DNA of 64,000 nucleotides from Nitrospirota bacterium (GTDB lineage: Bacteria; JACPQY01): the NCBI GenBank assembly GCA_016180645.1, contig JACPAV010000003.1:62001-126000 (forward strand), in the 5' to 3' direction. Made by a program: the position numbers and the translations under genes. The notes beneath the pieces were generated by a model that saw nothing but the letters and a program-made list of their open reading frames with translations, did no database searches and had not been told where the DNA came from. This document shows positions 17,300 to 26,693 of the stretch, in pieces (the first letter of the stretch is position 1; the number at the start of each line of letters is the position of its first letter).

Positions 17300-17953
17300 C
17301 TATTCGCGAATAGGTCTGCCCATCGCTCTGCTCACGGCTTCCGTTTTCGAGTTAACCTGAAGTTTCTGGTAAAGGTTCTTGATGTGGCTCTGTACGGTTC
17401 CGAAGGAGATTTTGAGCGTGTCGGCGATCTGCTTGTAGGCGGACCCACGGGCGAGAAGTTCCAAGATTTCCCTTTCCCTTCGCGTGAGGAGCGTGGTGGG
17501 TGTCCCGGTGGCGGTGTTTCTTCGGAACTCCTCCAATACGCGTTTGGCAATGACGGGAGACATCGGGGCTCCGTCATGCTTCGTCAGGGTATCGAGGGCG
17601 GCGACGATGTCTTCCGGAGTCGAGTCTTTCAATAGGTATCCGCTCGCGCCCGCCTTCAGGGACTCGAACACGGCCTCGTCACGGTCGAAAATCGTCAGAA
17701 CAATGACTTCGACATTGGGCGACTCGCTCTTGATTTTGCGTATCGCCTCGATGCCGTTCATTCCGGGCAGGCCCAGGTCCATCAGCACCACATCCGGCTT
17801 AACTCGGGGCAGGAGCGCCATGGCTTCCTCCGCAGTCGACGCTGACCCGGCAACCGCATACTCGGTTTGTTGATCGATGAACAAGGCGAGCATCAGCCTC
17901 GTGAGCTTCTGATCCTCCACGATCATGACTCGGCCGGCCTCGGACACGGTCAC
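17300..17953 (-). CDS. NarL/LuxR-family response regulator
   Basis: The 217-residue product has an N-terminal receiver domain (acidic pair 'VEDQ' near residue 12, phospho-acceptor Asp in VVLMDLGLPGMNG near residue 60, Lys in LLKDST near residue 110) and a C-terminal LuxR-type HTH ('LTRREREILELLARG', 'IADTLKISFGTVQSHIKNLYQKL'). The start GTG lies inside the 3' end of the kinase gene (4-nt overlap), so the two form a cognate pair. The targets are unknown. Confidence 0.95.
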   Translation of the reverse strand: MTVSEAGRVMIVEDQKLTRLMLALFIDQQTEYAVAGSASTAEEAMALLPRVKPDVVLMDLGLPGMNGIEAIRKIKSESPNVEVIVLTIFDRDEAVFESLKAGASGYLLKDSTPEDIVAALDTLTKHDGAPMSPVIAKRVLEEFRRNTATGTPTTLLTRREREILELLARGSAYKQIADTLKISFGTVQSHIKNLYQKLQVNSKTEAVSRAMGRPIRE

Positions 17954-20184
17954 GCCCTTCCCACGACCACTTCAACCCGGGTCCCGGTCCTTGGTTCAGA
18001 AGCAATCTGCAGGACACCGCCAACGGTCCTCGCGCGGTGGAGCATGTTTTCCAAACCCGTGGACAGGGATCCATTCAACCTTTCCGGATCGAATCCCACG
18101 CCGTCGTCCTGGATCGCCAGTCGGAGGCGGCCATCCTCTCGACTCCAATGGACGATCACGCGTTTGGCGGCGGCATGTCGAATGACGTTGGACAGCGCTT
18201 CCTGGAAAATTCGCGACAGGTGCAAGCGTAGTTCGGGGCGAAGCGCGCTGGAATCGCGGGTTCCGGCGGCGTCGGGCGGATTCTTGAATTCAAGTTCGAT
18301 TCCCAACGGAGTGAGGCTGTCGGCGGCATATCGCTTGAGCCAATCCAGAAAATCCTGATCCGTCTCCTGGGACCGAAGGGACCAACTGACCGTTCGAACT
18401 TCCTCCAGGCCTGACCGGGCCCGTTTTTCGATCAGCCCGAACAACTGCTCCACATTCGGAACCCGGCTCGGCACTCCGGCGCCTGTGTTCTTGAACGACT
18501 GGGCGAGAAGGATAATGTTGGTCAATTCCGAGCCGACCGTGTCGTGGATCTCCCGGCCGAGTCGTTCTCGACTCCGCTGCTCCCCTTCGATGGCCGCATC
18601 GTACTCCGACCGTTCGATGAGAAGTTCGATCAACAGACCCGCTTTCCCCACCAGTCGGGTGAGACTGTCCAGCGATTCCCGGTCGTATAACCGACAGTCC
18701 ACTCGGGGTCCGATACCCACCACGCCCAGAACTTGGCCATTGCGGTCGAGCATGGGCGCGAACGCGGCATCGAGAAGCGAAGGGCTCACTCCATCAAGGT
18801 CGTGCACCTCAGCCAGAAGCATCGCGCGTCTCTGAATCTTGAGCCGGGCTTCCAGTGTCAAATGATGTTTCGAAAGAGTCGCCTCGGCCTCGGCGCGACC
18901 ATCCTCATCGCCGAACCCGTATCTTCGCGGCGCCCCACTGGGCCGGCGAATCCACGCCACCAGCCACGCCGGCTGGAACAGTCGATCCAGAGCCCCTCGC
19001 AATTGAACGACAACCGCATCGGGTTCCGTCGCATCGAACAACCGCGTCTGTTCCATCTCGACCGCCTGCGGGCGGGGACTCTCCTCTCCACGCAACAGGC
19101 GACGGGCCACGATGAGCAGCTTCTCGCGTTGAAGGTAGAGCAGAGAGACCACAATGCCGCTGGCGGCGAGGCCGGACATCATGACGGACCGGCGATACAG
19201 GCCGACCGGCACGTGCGTGTGGGAAAGGATGAGAAAAAGCGCGCCATAAATGACGGCCAAGACAAGCAGACCGGTGATGATAGCGATGCTGGATTCCAGC
19301 AATCGATTCACCCGGACAATTCTCCAGGACTCCACCGCCAATCCCATTGCGATGGGAATCGGCAGCAGGACAAGGAGATTCCACTCCTCATCGAGGAGCG
19401 ATGCTTCACGCAGGACAACTCTCGGGACGTGGAGAAACACGGCGAGCGTCAGGCTGGCCGCAAGGCCGATGAAAATCCACTCCATGCGGGTTCGGTTCAC
19501 CGCCAAGGGCGCTCGGAGATACGTATCGAACAGGAGGATGACGACCAAGGGCAGGCCCACGGTCCAAAGCGCCCAGAAGAGGAGCGGCGAATCCCAACGG
19601 AACAATACGGCCGTCGCCAGAATGATGTACGCCCTGAGAGCCCACGTAAGAACGGGAAGCCTTCGCAAGGGAATACGGGGGGAGGGGAAGATGCTGAGGA
19701 AGCGAATCAACTCGACAATCGTCAGGCCCGCCGCAAAGTTGCCGGTGGCAAATATGGCCGCAAAGAGCCGAGTCTCAGGAATGGCGTTCTCCGAGTAGGC
19801 CGGCCACCACGTCAGCGCCATGAGTGCGCCTGCCCCGGCAAATTCCATGAACACTTTCCGCGTGAGTTCCGAAGCTCCGCGAAGGTAGACGAGAAGTCCG
19901 GTGAGAAAAAATGCAAGTACGATGAGGAGTCGTATGTTGTAGCTCGACCCGAAACGATGACCGCCCCCCGGCTGGGAGGGGTGGAGGACCGCTCGATAAG
20001 ACCTTCCCTCCCGCTCGACAACGACTCCGAGATCGCCGCTTTTCTTAACCTTCTCGAACAAAGCCGCCTGACTGTCGAGCCACTCACGAAGTCGAGACCG
20101 CGAAAGGAAATGAGCTCCCCGACCCCCAAATGGGAGCGACAGCTCGGCGTAGCCGTGGGCGAATCCTACCGGTGAATCGAGCAC
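17950..20184 (-). CDS. Membrane sensor histidine kinase (HisKA_3 type)
   Basis: The 744-residue kinase pairs with the downstream NarL-type regulator. Layout: about 80 N-terminal soluble residues, multiple hydrophobic segments to about residue 350, a GAF-like region (about 390-520), a HisKA_3 dimerisation helix with the phosphorylated His in LGREIHDTVGSEL near residue 540, and an HATPase domain whose G1 box is DDGVGFDP. The start is GTG. The N-terminal soluble part has no recognisable sensory domain, and the signal is unknown. It lies 40 nt downstream of a hydrolase gene. Confidence 0.92.
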   Translation of the reverse strand: MLDSPVGFAHGYAELSLPFGGRGAHFLSRSRLREWLDSQAALFEKVKKSGDLGVVVEREGRSYRAVLHPSQPGGGHRFGSSYNIRLLIVLAFFLTGLLVYLRGASELTRKVFMEFAGAGALMALTWWPAYSENAIPETRLFAAIFATGNFAAGLTIVELIRFLSIFPSPRIPLRRLPVLTWALRAYIILATAVLFRWDSPLLFWALWTVGLPLVVILLFDTYLRAPLAVNRTRMEWIFIGLAASLTLAVFLHVPRVVLREASLLDEEWNLLVLLPIPIAMGLAVESWRIVRVNRLLESSIAIITGLLVLAVIYGALFLILSHTHVPVGLYRRSVMMSGLAASGIVVSLLYLQREKLLIVARRLLRGEESPRPQAVEMEQTRLFDATEPDAVVVQLRGALDRLFQPAWLVAWIRRPSGAPRRYGFGDEDGRAEAEATLSKHHLTLEARLKIQRRAMLLAEVHDLDGVSPSLLDAAFAPMLDRNGQVLGVVGIGPRVDCRLYDRESLDSLTRLVGKAGLLIELLIERSEYDAAIEGEQRSRERLGREIHDTVGSELTNIILLAQSFKNTGAGVPSRVPNVEQLFGLIEKRARSGLEEVRTVSWSLRSQETDQDFLDWLKRYAADSLTPLGIELEFKNPPDAAGTRDSSALRPELRLHLSRIFQEALSNVIRHAAAKRVIVHWSREDGRLRLAIQDDGVGFDPERLNGSLSTGLENMLHRARTVGGVLQIASEPRTGTRVEVVVGRA

Positions 20185-20224
20185 CCTTGCAAGGCCCCGA
20201 TTCGCTACCCGGCGGAAACCGGCC

Positions 20225-20851
20225 TCACTGAGCTGCCCGGAACCGCGGAAGGAGCTCGTCCAGAGCAGCCGGAATGTCTCCCTCCCGGCCCGACCAGAAA
20301 TGATCCGCGCCGCCTACCACGTGAACCCTCGCGCCGAGTGAGGCGGCCAATCCGTCCACGATGTCTCGAAGACAAAAAGCGTCTTCAGACCCGTAGACAA
20401 TCCCCACGTTCATCGGTGCCGGCGGGGGATCCCAAGGCGAGATGATCGAGACGGGGGGCGAGATCAGGATCAGCGATTCCGCCCGTCCCCCAACCCGCGC
20501 AAACCGAAACGCCACCCATGCGCCGAAGGAATAGCCCACCACCGTCACCCGCTTGACGCGATATTCGCGGCGCACATAGTCCACCACGGCCGCCAGGTCC
20601 GCTTGCTCTCCATCCCCGTTGTCGAATGTCCCCTCGCTTTGCCCGACCCCTCTGAAGTTGAACCGGACCCCAAGGCACTTGGCCTCTTTGGCCCAGTCAT
20701 ACGCAGCCATGACGACGCCGTGGTTCATGTCGCCGCCATACTGTGGGTGTGGGTGACACACGATCACCGCCTCGGCAGGGCTCCCCGGATGAGCCTCGAT
20801 CAGGGCTTCCAGTTTTCCCGCGCTCTTGATGAACAGCTTCCTCTTGATCAT
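20225..20851 (-). CDS. Alpha/beta hydrolase (COG2945-like)
   Basis: From the ATG at 20851 the 208-residue product starts directly at the fold (MIKRKLFI); an upstream start at 20923 would add a disordered basic tail. It has the COG2945 marks: 'CHPHPQYGGDMNH' near the oxyanion region, 'FNFRGVGQSEG', the nucleophile elbow GYSFGAW and a late 'GGADHFW' containing the catalytic His. Substrate unknown; cytoplasmic. Confidence 0.85.
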   Translation of the reverse strand: MIKRKLFIKSAGKLEALIEAHPGSPAEAVIVCHPHPQYGGDMNHGVVMAAYDWAKEAKCLGVRFNFRGVGQSEGTFDNGDGEQADLAAVVDYVRREYRVKRVTVVGYSFGAWVAFRFARVGGRAESLILISPPVSIISPWDPPPAPMNVGIVYGSEDAFCLRDIVDGLAASLGARVHVVGGADHFWSGREGDIPAALDELLPRFRAAQ

Positions 20852-20996
20852 GGGGTCTCGACGACCCGATCCTCCCCCCGCCGGCCTGGAAGCGCAAGAA
20901 GATTTTGCTTGCCTTTTGCGCATCCTGTATTAAAGTCGTCCCACAAAAAACATGAGTGGTGGGAGTGATGAATCAGTCCAAAAATAGGAGGACAGA

Positions 20997-21158
20997 ATGG
21001 CAGGCAAGAGACTACCTTTCGGTGGCATGACGATTAATTTCGGCGGCCAATCGAAAAGCATCGAGGCCGTTTTCGGCGCGAAACCGGTGACCCCCGCTGA
21101 AATGAACAAGAAGCTGTGGGCTTACGTGAAGGCTCACAAGCTCGTCAAGAAAGGGTAA
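20997..21158 (+). CDS. 53-residue SWIB/MDM2-like mini-protein
   Basis: An AGGAGG at 20987-20992 stands 4 nt before the ATG, one of the best ribosome-binding sites in the window. The product is 53 residues. The second half, 'VTPAEMNKKLWAYVKAHKLV', matches the start of the SWIB domain, whose first helix reads K-x-L-W-x-Y-I-K-x-x-x-L. It is basic (pI clearly high by composition) and stops after the first SWIB helices. SWIB proteins in eukaryotes sit in chromatin complexes, and bacterial homologues, as in Chlamydia, are linked to DNA. The role here is unknown. Confidence 0.75.
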   Translation: MAGKRLPFGGMTINFGGQSKSIEAVFGAKPVTPAEMNKKLWAYVKAHKLVKKG

Positions 21159-21197
21159 GTCGACCGCAATTTCTTCCCCAGGGCGTCCTCGCGCATC

Positions 21198-22949
21198 GTG
21201 CGGGAGGATGGCCTTGGGGAAACTTCCACCGCCCCCCATCACCGCGCCGTGATGGGTGCGCGAGATCCATCCCCGCGAGTCCTCCCTCTCTCGGAGGCCA
21301 CTCGTCGTTTCGTCCGTCCTTCGATCCAGATGTACCTCGGCGGTTATCCGTTTCCCCACGCCGCCTGCCATGAAATCTTCCGACGGTTCAAAGGCCGGAA
21401 GCCGGGCTTCACTGTCATCGTCACGTCCGCCACTTCCGTAAATCTGGCCCCGTGGGTCCGAAATGGACTCATCCGCAAACTCATCAGCTCTTTCAACGGC
21501 GACGGCATGCCCTACCCCGCTCCCAATCCGGTCTACACAAAAGCCTACCGTGAGGGCTCGCTCATCTTTGAACACTGGACGATGCTCACCACGGTCCTCC
21601 GGCTTTGGGCCGGCGCCCTTCGCATTCCCTTCCTCCCGATGCACTCCGTCATGGGAAGCAGCCTCGAACAAGGCGCGCCGAAATCCTACGCCCGGCTCCG
21701 CAACCCCTTCGGCGGGGGCGAGGTCGGATTGGCCTCAGCCCTCGAACCGGACTTGTCTTTCATCCATGGAGTCGTGGGTGATCGATATGGAAGGGTGGTC
21801 CTTCCCGTTCCCTACGGCGTGCACGTCTACGGCGCGCTGGCAGCCAAACAGGGAGTGATTGCCACGGTGGAAAAAATCATCTCGCCGAAGCAGATGGACC
21901 GCTACACCCACCTGACCATGCTCCCACCGGACCTCGTCCTCGCCGTCTGCGAGGCGCCCTTCGGCGCCCATCCCGCCCCGATGATCTCTCCCGGCGTCCG
22001 CGAGGTGGAAAGCTACGGCGAAGACCCCGATTTTGTTCTCGATGTGCGCCGCGCCTGCCGGGAGGATGCAGCCTACGATGCGTGGATCAATCGCTGGATT
22101 CTCTCGGCGCGCACCCCCGCCGAGTACGCACGCCGTTTGGGACGTCGTCGATTGGCGGCACTCCATCGGAAGACGCTTCCCGAAACATGGAAGACCGGTC
22201 TCCGCGCCATGGCCGCCGTTTCCGAAACGCCCACGCCGCAGGAGAAGATGATTCTTGCGGCCAGCCGGATCATCAAGGAGCGTGCCCGGCAGCATGGTCA
22301 TCAATGCGTTCTCGCCGGAGTGGGCGCCTCTCACCTTGCCGCCTTCGTCGGATACCGTTCGGTGCGCCGGCCTTCCTTCAAGCTCATGGTCGAAATCGGG
22401 ACATACGGGTTCGTGCCCGTCGAGGGCGATCCTTTCATTTTCCATTCCCGGAACTTCGCCACAGCCATGCTGAACACGGACATCCTCACGGTTCTGGGCA
22501 TGTGTCTCCCCCATCCAAAACTTCGGAGCCTCGGCGTCCTCGGGGCCGCCCAAGTGGACCGTTTCGGCAATCTGAACAGTTCCCTGATCCCCGGCGACAA
22601 ACCGTTTTTCTTGGGCTCCGGCGGAGCCAACGACGTCGCTTCCCTCTCCTCCGCCGTCATCGTGGTGGCCGAACAGTCCAAACAACGCTTTGTGGAGCGG
22701 GTCCCCTACATCACCTGTCCGGGCGCGCGCGTCGTGTGCCTCGTCACGCAGCTGGGCGTGTTCGAGCGCCGCGGACGGTCCTTCGTACTGACCGCGCTAC
22801 AACCCGGCGTGGAAGTGGCGGATGTTCAAGCCGCGTGCGGATGGAAAATCCGCGTCGCCCCCCGCCTTCGCCGACTGCCCCCGCCGAGGCGGGACGCGCT
22901 TCGGCTCCTCCGGCAATTCGACCCGCCGCGCTTCTTCCTCGGAAAGTGA
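21198..22949 (+). CDS. Fused family I CoA-transferase (GctA/GctB-like)
   Basis: The 583-residue product looks like the alpha and beta subunits of a glutaconate/IpdAB-type CoA-transferase joined in one chain. The first half (about 35-330) has the subunit A layout, with 'TSATSVNLAP' and 'MHSVMGSSLEQGAPKSYARL'. The second half (about 350-580) has the subunit B marks 'LGAAQVDRFGNLNSS' and 'SGGANDVASLSSAVI'. The Glu in 'MVEIGTYGF' is a candidate for the acyl-carrying Glu. The GTG start at 21198 has no strong ribosome-binding site; an ATG at 21252 is an alternative. Its stop overlaps the next start (GTGA). Substrate unknown. Confidence 0.82.
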   Translation: MREDGLGETSTAPHHRAVMGARDPSPRVLPLSEATRRFVRPSIQMYLGGYPFPHAACHEIFRRFKGRKPGFTVIVTSATSVNLAPWVRNGLIRKLISSFNGDGMPYPAPNPVYTKAYREGSLIFEHWTMLTTVLRLWAGALRIPFLPMHSVMGSSLEQGAPKSYARLRNPFGGGEVGLASALEPDLSFIHGVVGDRYGRVVLPVPYGVHVYGALAAKQGVIATVEKIISPKQMDRYTHLTMLPPDLVLAVCEAPFGAHPAPMISPGVREVESYGEDPDFVLDVRRACREDAAYDAWINRWILSARTPAEYARRLGRRRLAALHRKTLPETWKTGLRAMAAVSETPTPQEKMILAASRIIKERARQHGHQCVLAGVGASHLAAFVGYRSVRRPSFKLMVEIGTYGFVPVEGDPFIFHSRNFATAMLNTDILTVLGMCLPHPKLRSLGVLGAAQVDRFGNLNSSLIPGDKPFFLGSGGANDVASLSSAVIVVAEQSKQRFVERVPYITCPGARVVCLVTQLGVFERRGRSFVLTALQPGVEVADVQAACGWKIRVAPRLRRLPPPRRDALRLLRQFDPPRFFLGK

Positions 22950-24028
22950 TCTCCTCCGCGCATCGTTGGCTTGAGGCTGCATCCCTCGTGGTCCTCTGCA
23001 CCCTGGCCGGATGCGGCGAGTCTCCCGCAAGGCCAATCCCACTCCCCGAAGGCAAATCCTTCGCCCTCGCGTTCATCGACGAAAGCGACAAGGCTTCCCT
23101 CGCGGCGGTCCGCCCCGTGTACGATGCGTTCATCGCAGCCGGATTCCGCCCCACCCTCGCCGTGTGGACGCACCGCCCCCGCTTCGATCACACCCAGGAC
23201 GGTCCGTTCGATGAAGCCCGCACGCCGGGCCACGGCGTGTCACTCGAAGATGAGGCGTGGAGAGAGTACCTCCGGCAACTCAACCTGCGCGGTTTCGAGA
23301 TCGCCTCCCACAGCGCGTCATCCGGCGACGACCCGCGCGAGATGATGAAGGATTCGTTTGAGAACCACCTGGCCTGGTTTGGCCATGCTCCCCGGATCTT
23401 CACGCCCCATCACTACAACCTCGAAACCCCGTACTCCACGGGAGACCTCTGGAGCTTCCCCTTCTCCATGATGGTAAATTGGACCGTCGGACGGGCATCG
23501 GAAGGGAGCCGGACGAATTCCCCTTATCGCTGGGACGATTCGTTCAGACGCTACATTCTTTACGCGAAAGGATGGGGAGTCTGGGGCCTCAACACCTTCG
23601 CTCGGATGCCGGGGATGCCCGCCCGCCCGACGGGTAGCGCAGAAGGTCCCGCTTGGTTCGCATGTACAAACGGCTACGCGCCGTCCCGATTGCCCGAGCT
23701 TTTCTCGGAGGTCCAATTTGAAAAGCTAGCTCGCGAGAAAGGCGTGGCCATCCTGTGCACCCATTTCTCAAGTTTCACCGAAAAGATGCCATCGGGAAAT
23801 TACGTCTTGCGGCCCTTCGCGCGGGATTTGATCGACTGGCTCTCCCGGCATCCTGATGCGTGGGTCGCTCCCGCCGGAGAGGTCCTGGATGCCCTCGCGC
23901 GGCAATCGGGGCGTCACCCGCCCACGTGGCGCGAACAGTCGGGCCTCTTTTCAGACGGACTCCGGAACTACCTGTTCCTCAATAAGCCGTGGACGCGGCG
24001 CTATCTCTCAACTCCGGGTGGTTCCTGA
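22946..24028 (+). CDS. Lipoprotein with NodB-like polysaccharide deacetylase fold
   Basis: A GTG at 22946 overlaps the CoA-transferase stop and begins a lipoprotein signal ending in CTLAGC (Cys near residue 23). The 360-residue product has NodB-like elements: an acidic pair after the first strand ('FIDESDKAS'), 'FEIASHSASS' corresponding to the H-S-x-x-S/H motif, and a C-terminal 'THFSSFTEKM'. The His set is not canonical, so activity on sugars is uncertain. It sits on the cell envelope. Its last 50 nt overlap the convergent DNA methylase gene. Confidence 0.72.
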   Translation: MISSAHRWLEAASLVVLCTLAGCGESPARPIPLPEGKSFALAFIDESDKASLAAVRPVYDAFIAAGFRPTLAVWTHRPRFDHTQDGPFDEARTPGHGVSLEDEAWREYLRQLNLRGFEIASHSASSGDDPREMMKDSFENHLAWFGHAPRIFTPHHYNLETPYSTGDLWSFPFSMMVNWTVGRASEGSRTNSPYRWDDSFRRYILYAKGWGVWGLNTFARMPGMPARPTGSAEGPAWFACTNGYAPSRLPELFSEVQFEKLAREKGVAILCTHFSSFTEKMPSGNYVLRPFARDLIDWLSRHPDAWVAPAGEVLDALARQSGRHPPTWREQSGLFSDGLRNYLFLNKPWTRRYLSTPGGS

Positions 24029-25235
24029 GTAGTTGCCTCTCCTCCCGTCGAACCCGACCAGCCAGTTCGTCCGCGGAGGTCCGGCAGCGGCGGCGTGTGT
24101 CCAGCACGACGATGTATTCGACATTCATCGGTTTCCGCGAGAATCGCTGAGAGCTGACGCGGTATCGCTTGTAGCCGCGGAGCACCACATCCACGCGGCC
24201 CCGTTCTGCATTCGCCCGCAGAATCTCTTCCAAAGGGATCAGGCCGTCCGTACTGTAGCTCGTCAAGATCGTGTGAGCTTTTAGCGAGTGCACCAAATTT
24301 CGATACGCCGCGACCGTCTCACCTCGATAATTGTAGGCGCTCCGCCGTTTTGTCCGCCAGTCGGTCCGAATGGCCGATTTCGTGCCCCGTGTGATCCGGT
24401 TCGGAACGCTGGGCTTGTCCCACAGGGCGATGGAGTTCAGGACATGGTAGTTGCTCCCGTACGGATGTTGGTTGTAAGGCGGATCGAGATAGGCCACCGC
24501 GACCTCGTTCTTGATCTCCTTGGCAAGTGACTCGGAATCCTGGCACGTCGCGGCGTTCTCGAACCCATTGTCGTGGAACACCGCGGGAGTGAGCCGCAGG
24601 TCCGTGGCGATCCGATAGAGCGCCGTTTGGGTCTGACCTCCCCACCCCTTGTGAAATCCCTTGAACACCCCGCTCGTATTGCTTCGATAGCACGCCTGGT
24701 ACAGCAGCGGCGCGAGCAGACACGCTTCTTCTGTCTCGTTGATAAGCCCGGTCTCCCGCCATTCCTGGATCGCGGACCGGATCGCGTCGATCCGAACCCC
24801 GTTTTTCCTCATATAGAACATGCGGTCGGCTGAGACATCGTACTTTTCATCCGACCTGGGGCACAGATGCCCCGTAACCCATCCCTTTTTCGGGCGGAGC
24901 GAGTTCAGTTCTTCCAGTGCTGCCGCATAACCTCTGAGCCGTTTGAACTTTGGCACTTGATTGCAGGCCACGTAAGTCGTGTTGATGGGCTTTGTGTACG
25001 GCTCCCAATCGTTCGCGATCACCCGGAACCCGAGCTGCTTGGCGAATCGGGATACGACACCGCTTCCGGCGAAAAGATCAAGGAAGGTTTCACCGTGACG
25101 AACCGGAACATAACCCACCGCCTCTTGAATGAGATCCAGGAGCTTCCGCTTGCTTCCGATATAAGGGATGAGCTGATTGAAAACGTAGTCGTCCGTCCGC
25201 GCCGCCGCGTGCCGCGTCGGATCGTACACCGTCAT
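23979..25235 (-). CDS. D12-class DNA adenine-N6 methyltransferase (orphan)
   Basis: The product (about 418 residues from the ATG at 25235; in-frame ATGs at 25259 and 25277 are alternatives) has the motif order of Dam-like D12 enzymes: 'IPYIGSKRKLLDLI', the AdoMet motif 'LDLFAGSGVVSRFAKQ', then the catalytic DPPYNQHPYGSNYH. It methylates adenine N6 in an unknown target. No restriction endonuclease gene is adjacent, so it may be an orphan or a phage-type enzyme. The gene runs 50 nt into the convergent lipoprotein gene. Confidence 0.9.
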   Translation of the reverse strand: MTVYDPTRHAAARTDDYVFNQLIPYIGSKRKLLDLIQEAVGYVPVRHGETFLDLFAGSGVVSRFAKQLGFRVIANDWEPYTKPINTTYVACNQVPKFKRLRGYAAALEELNSLRPKKGWVTGHLCPRSDEKYDVSADRMFYMRKNGVRIDAIRSAIQEWRETGLINETEEACLLAPLLYQACYRSNTSGVFKGFHKGWGGQTQTALYRIATDLRLTPAVFHDNGFENAATCQDSESLAKEIKNEVAVAYLDPPYNQHPYGSNYHVLNSIALWDKPSVPNRITRGTKSAIRTDWRTKRRSAYNYRGETVAAYRNLVHSLKAHTILTSYSTDGLIPLEEILRANAERGRVDVVLRGYKRYRVSSQRFSRKPMNVEYIVVLDTRRRCRTSADELAGRVRREERQLLRNHPELRDSAASTAY

Positions 25236-25364
25236 TCGCGCCGCGCCGCGCCCATCCATGATGATTCCCACGTGCATAGTTCGGCCCGGCACGTCTGTCA
25301 ACCGGGAACTACCGGAGGCCCGCAAGCGTTTGCCGCGCATCCGGCCGATCTGTAAGATGCGCGG

Positions 25365-26684
25365 ATGAAATTCCCAGCCGGTGGAATGTCCCGCGAGCGC
25401 GTTCTCACCACCATGAAGGAGATGGGAGCCCAGGATGCCAACTGGAGAGACGGGCGAACGTGGAGCCTGGTTTTCTTCGCGGGGCAGGATGTTCTGGACG
25501 TCATCAAGGAAGCTCACGCCATGTTCATGTCCGAAAACGGGCTCAGTCCGATCGCGTTCCCGAGCCTGCGCCGGTTCGAAGCCGAGGTCGTGGCCATGAC
25601 CGCTTCGATGCTGGGCGGCGGACCCAACGCCGCAGGCACGATGACCTCCGGTGGCACCGAGAGCCTCCTCATGACGGTGAAGGCGGCGCGGGAACGCGCA
25701 CGGGCCGAGCGGAATGTGACTCAGCCTGAAATGATCCTCCCCATCACCGCGCATCCCGCGTTCCAAAAGGCTGCCCACTATTTCAACGTGAAGCCCGTCT
25801 ACATCCCCCTTCGCGATGATCTCCGCGCCGATGTTGACGCCGCCCGCAAGGCGGTCAACGGGAATACGGTCCTCATGGTGGGTTCCGCTCCAGGCTATCC
25901 TCACGGCGTGGTCGATCCGATTCGGGAACTCGCCGCCATCGCACAGGAAACCAACATCAGCTTTCACGTGGACGCCTGCCTCGGCGGTTTCCTGCTCCCG
26001 TGGGTGAAAAAACTGGGATACGCCATCCCCGATTTCGATCTGAGCGTGCCCGGCGTCACGTCGATCTCCGCGGACATCCACAAGTACGGCTACGCCGCGA
26101 AAGGCGCCTCCACGATCATCTACCGCGACGAAGCTTTGCGACGACACCAGTTCTTCGTTCACATGGATTGGCCCGGCGGGATTTATGCGTCCCCCAGCAT
26201 GACCGGCACGCGTCCGGGCGGTGCGATTGCCGCGGCATGGGCCGTAATGAATTACCTGGGGGAAGAGGGCTATCTCCGCCTCGCCAAGACAATCATGGTG
26301 ACCGCCCATCGATTGATGAACGGGATCCGTGAAATTCCTGAATTGAAATTGCTCGGCCGGCCCGACATGAGCGTGTTTGCGTTCAATTCAGATCGCCTGA
26401 ATGTGTATCAGCTCGGGGAAGAAATGGAAAAACGCGGCTGGAGGCTGGATCGGCAGCAATTGCCGCCAAGCCTCCACATGATGGTCACTCCGGCCCATGA
26501 AACCATCGTCGAACCTTTTCTCTCCGATCTGAAGGCCTGCGTGCAAACCGTGAAAGCTGCGGGAGATACGCCCGTCACAGGCCAGGCTGCATTATACGGA
26601 ATGGTGACGTCGCTGTCCGACAAAGGCCCGGCGAGAGAAATGGTGCTGGATTTCCTGAACCAGCTCCTGAAACCGGGAGACTGA
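25365..26684 (+). CDS. Sphingosine-1-phosphate lyase-like PLP enzyme
   Basis: The 439-residue fold-type I PLP protein has 'TSGGTESLLMTVKAARE' (phosphate-binding loop), 'HVDACLGGF' (Asp to pyridine N) and the Schiff-base Lys in SADIHKYGYAAKGAS near residue 242. The HKYG-x-x-x-KG form is typical of S1P lyases rather than glutamate decarboxylases. S1P lyase cleaves long-chain base phosphates to a fatty aldehyde and phosphoethanolamine. Here it leads a tight operon with transporters, an amidase and a thioesterase. The N-terminal membrane anchor of eukaryotic S1P lyases is missing, as in other bacterial forms. Confidence 0.85.
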   Translation: MKFPAGGMSRERVLTTMKEMGAQDANWRDGRTWSLVFFAGQDVLDVIKEAHAMFMSENGLSPIAFPSLRRFEAEVVAMTASMLGGGPNAAGTMTSGGTESLLMTVKAARERARAERNVTQPEMILPITAHPAFQKAAHYFNVKPVYIPLRDDLRADVDAARKAVNGNTVLMVGSAPGYPHGVVDPIRELAAIAQETNISFHVDACLGGFLLPWVKKLGYAIPDFDLSVPGVTSISADIHKYGYAAKGASTIIYRDEALRRHQFFVHMDWPGGIYASPSMTGTRPGGAIAAAWAVMNYLGEEGYLRLAKTIMVTAHRLMNGIREIPELKLLGRPDMSVFAFNSDRLNVYQLGEEMEKRGWRLDRQQLPPSLHMMVTPAHETIVEPFLSDLKACVQTVKAAGDTPVTGQAALYGMVTSLSDKGPAREMVLDFLNQLLKPGD

Positions 26685-26693
26685 TCCGGTACC

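Noticed and set aside
22082-22945. Long upstream extension of the NodB-like lipoprotein frame
   Set aside because: It is a frame running through the CoA-transferase gene; the lipoprotein signal begins at the coupled GTG at 22946.
25278-26309. Long N-terminal extension of the DNA methylase frame
   Set aside because: It runs antisense through the S1P-lyase gene, and the methylase domain starts after 25235-25277.
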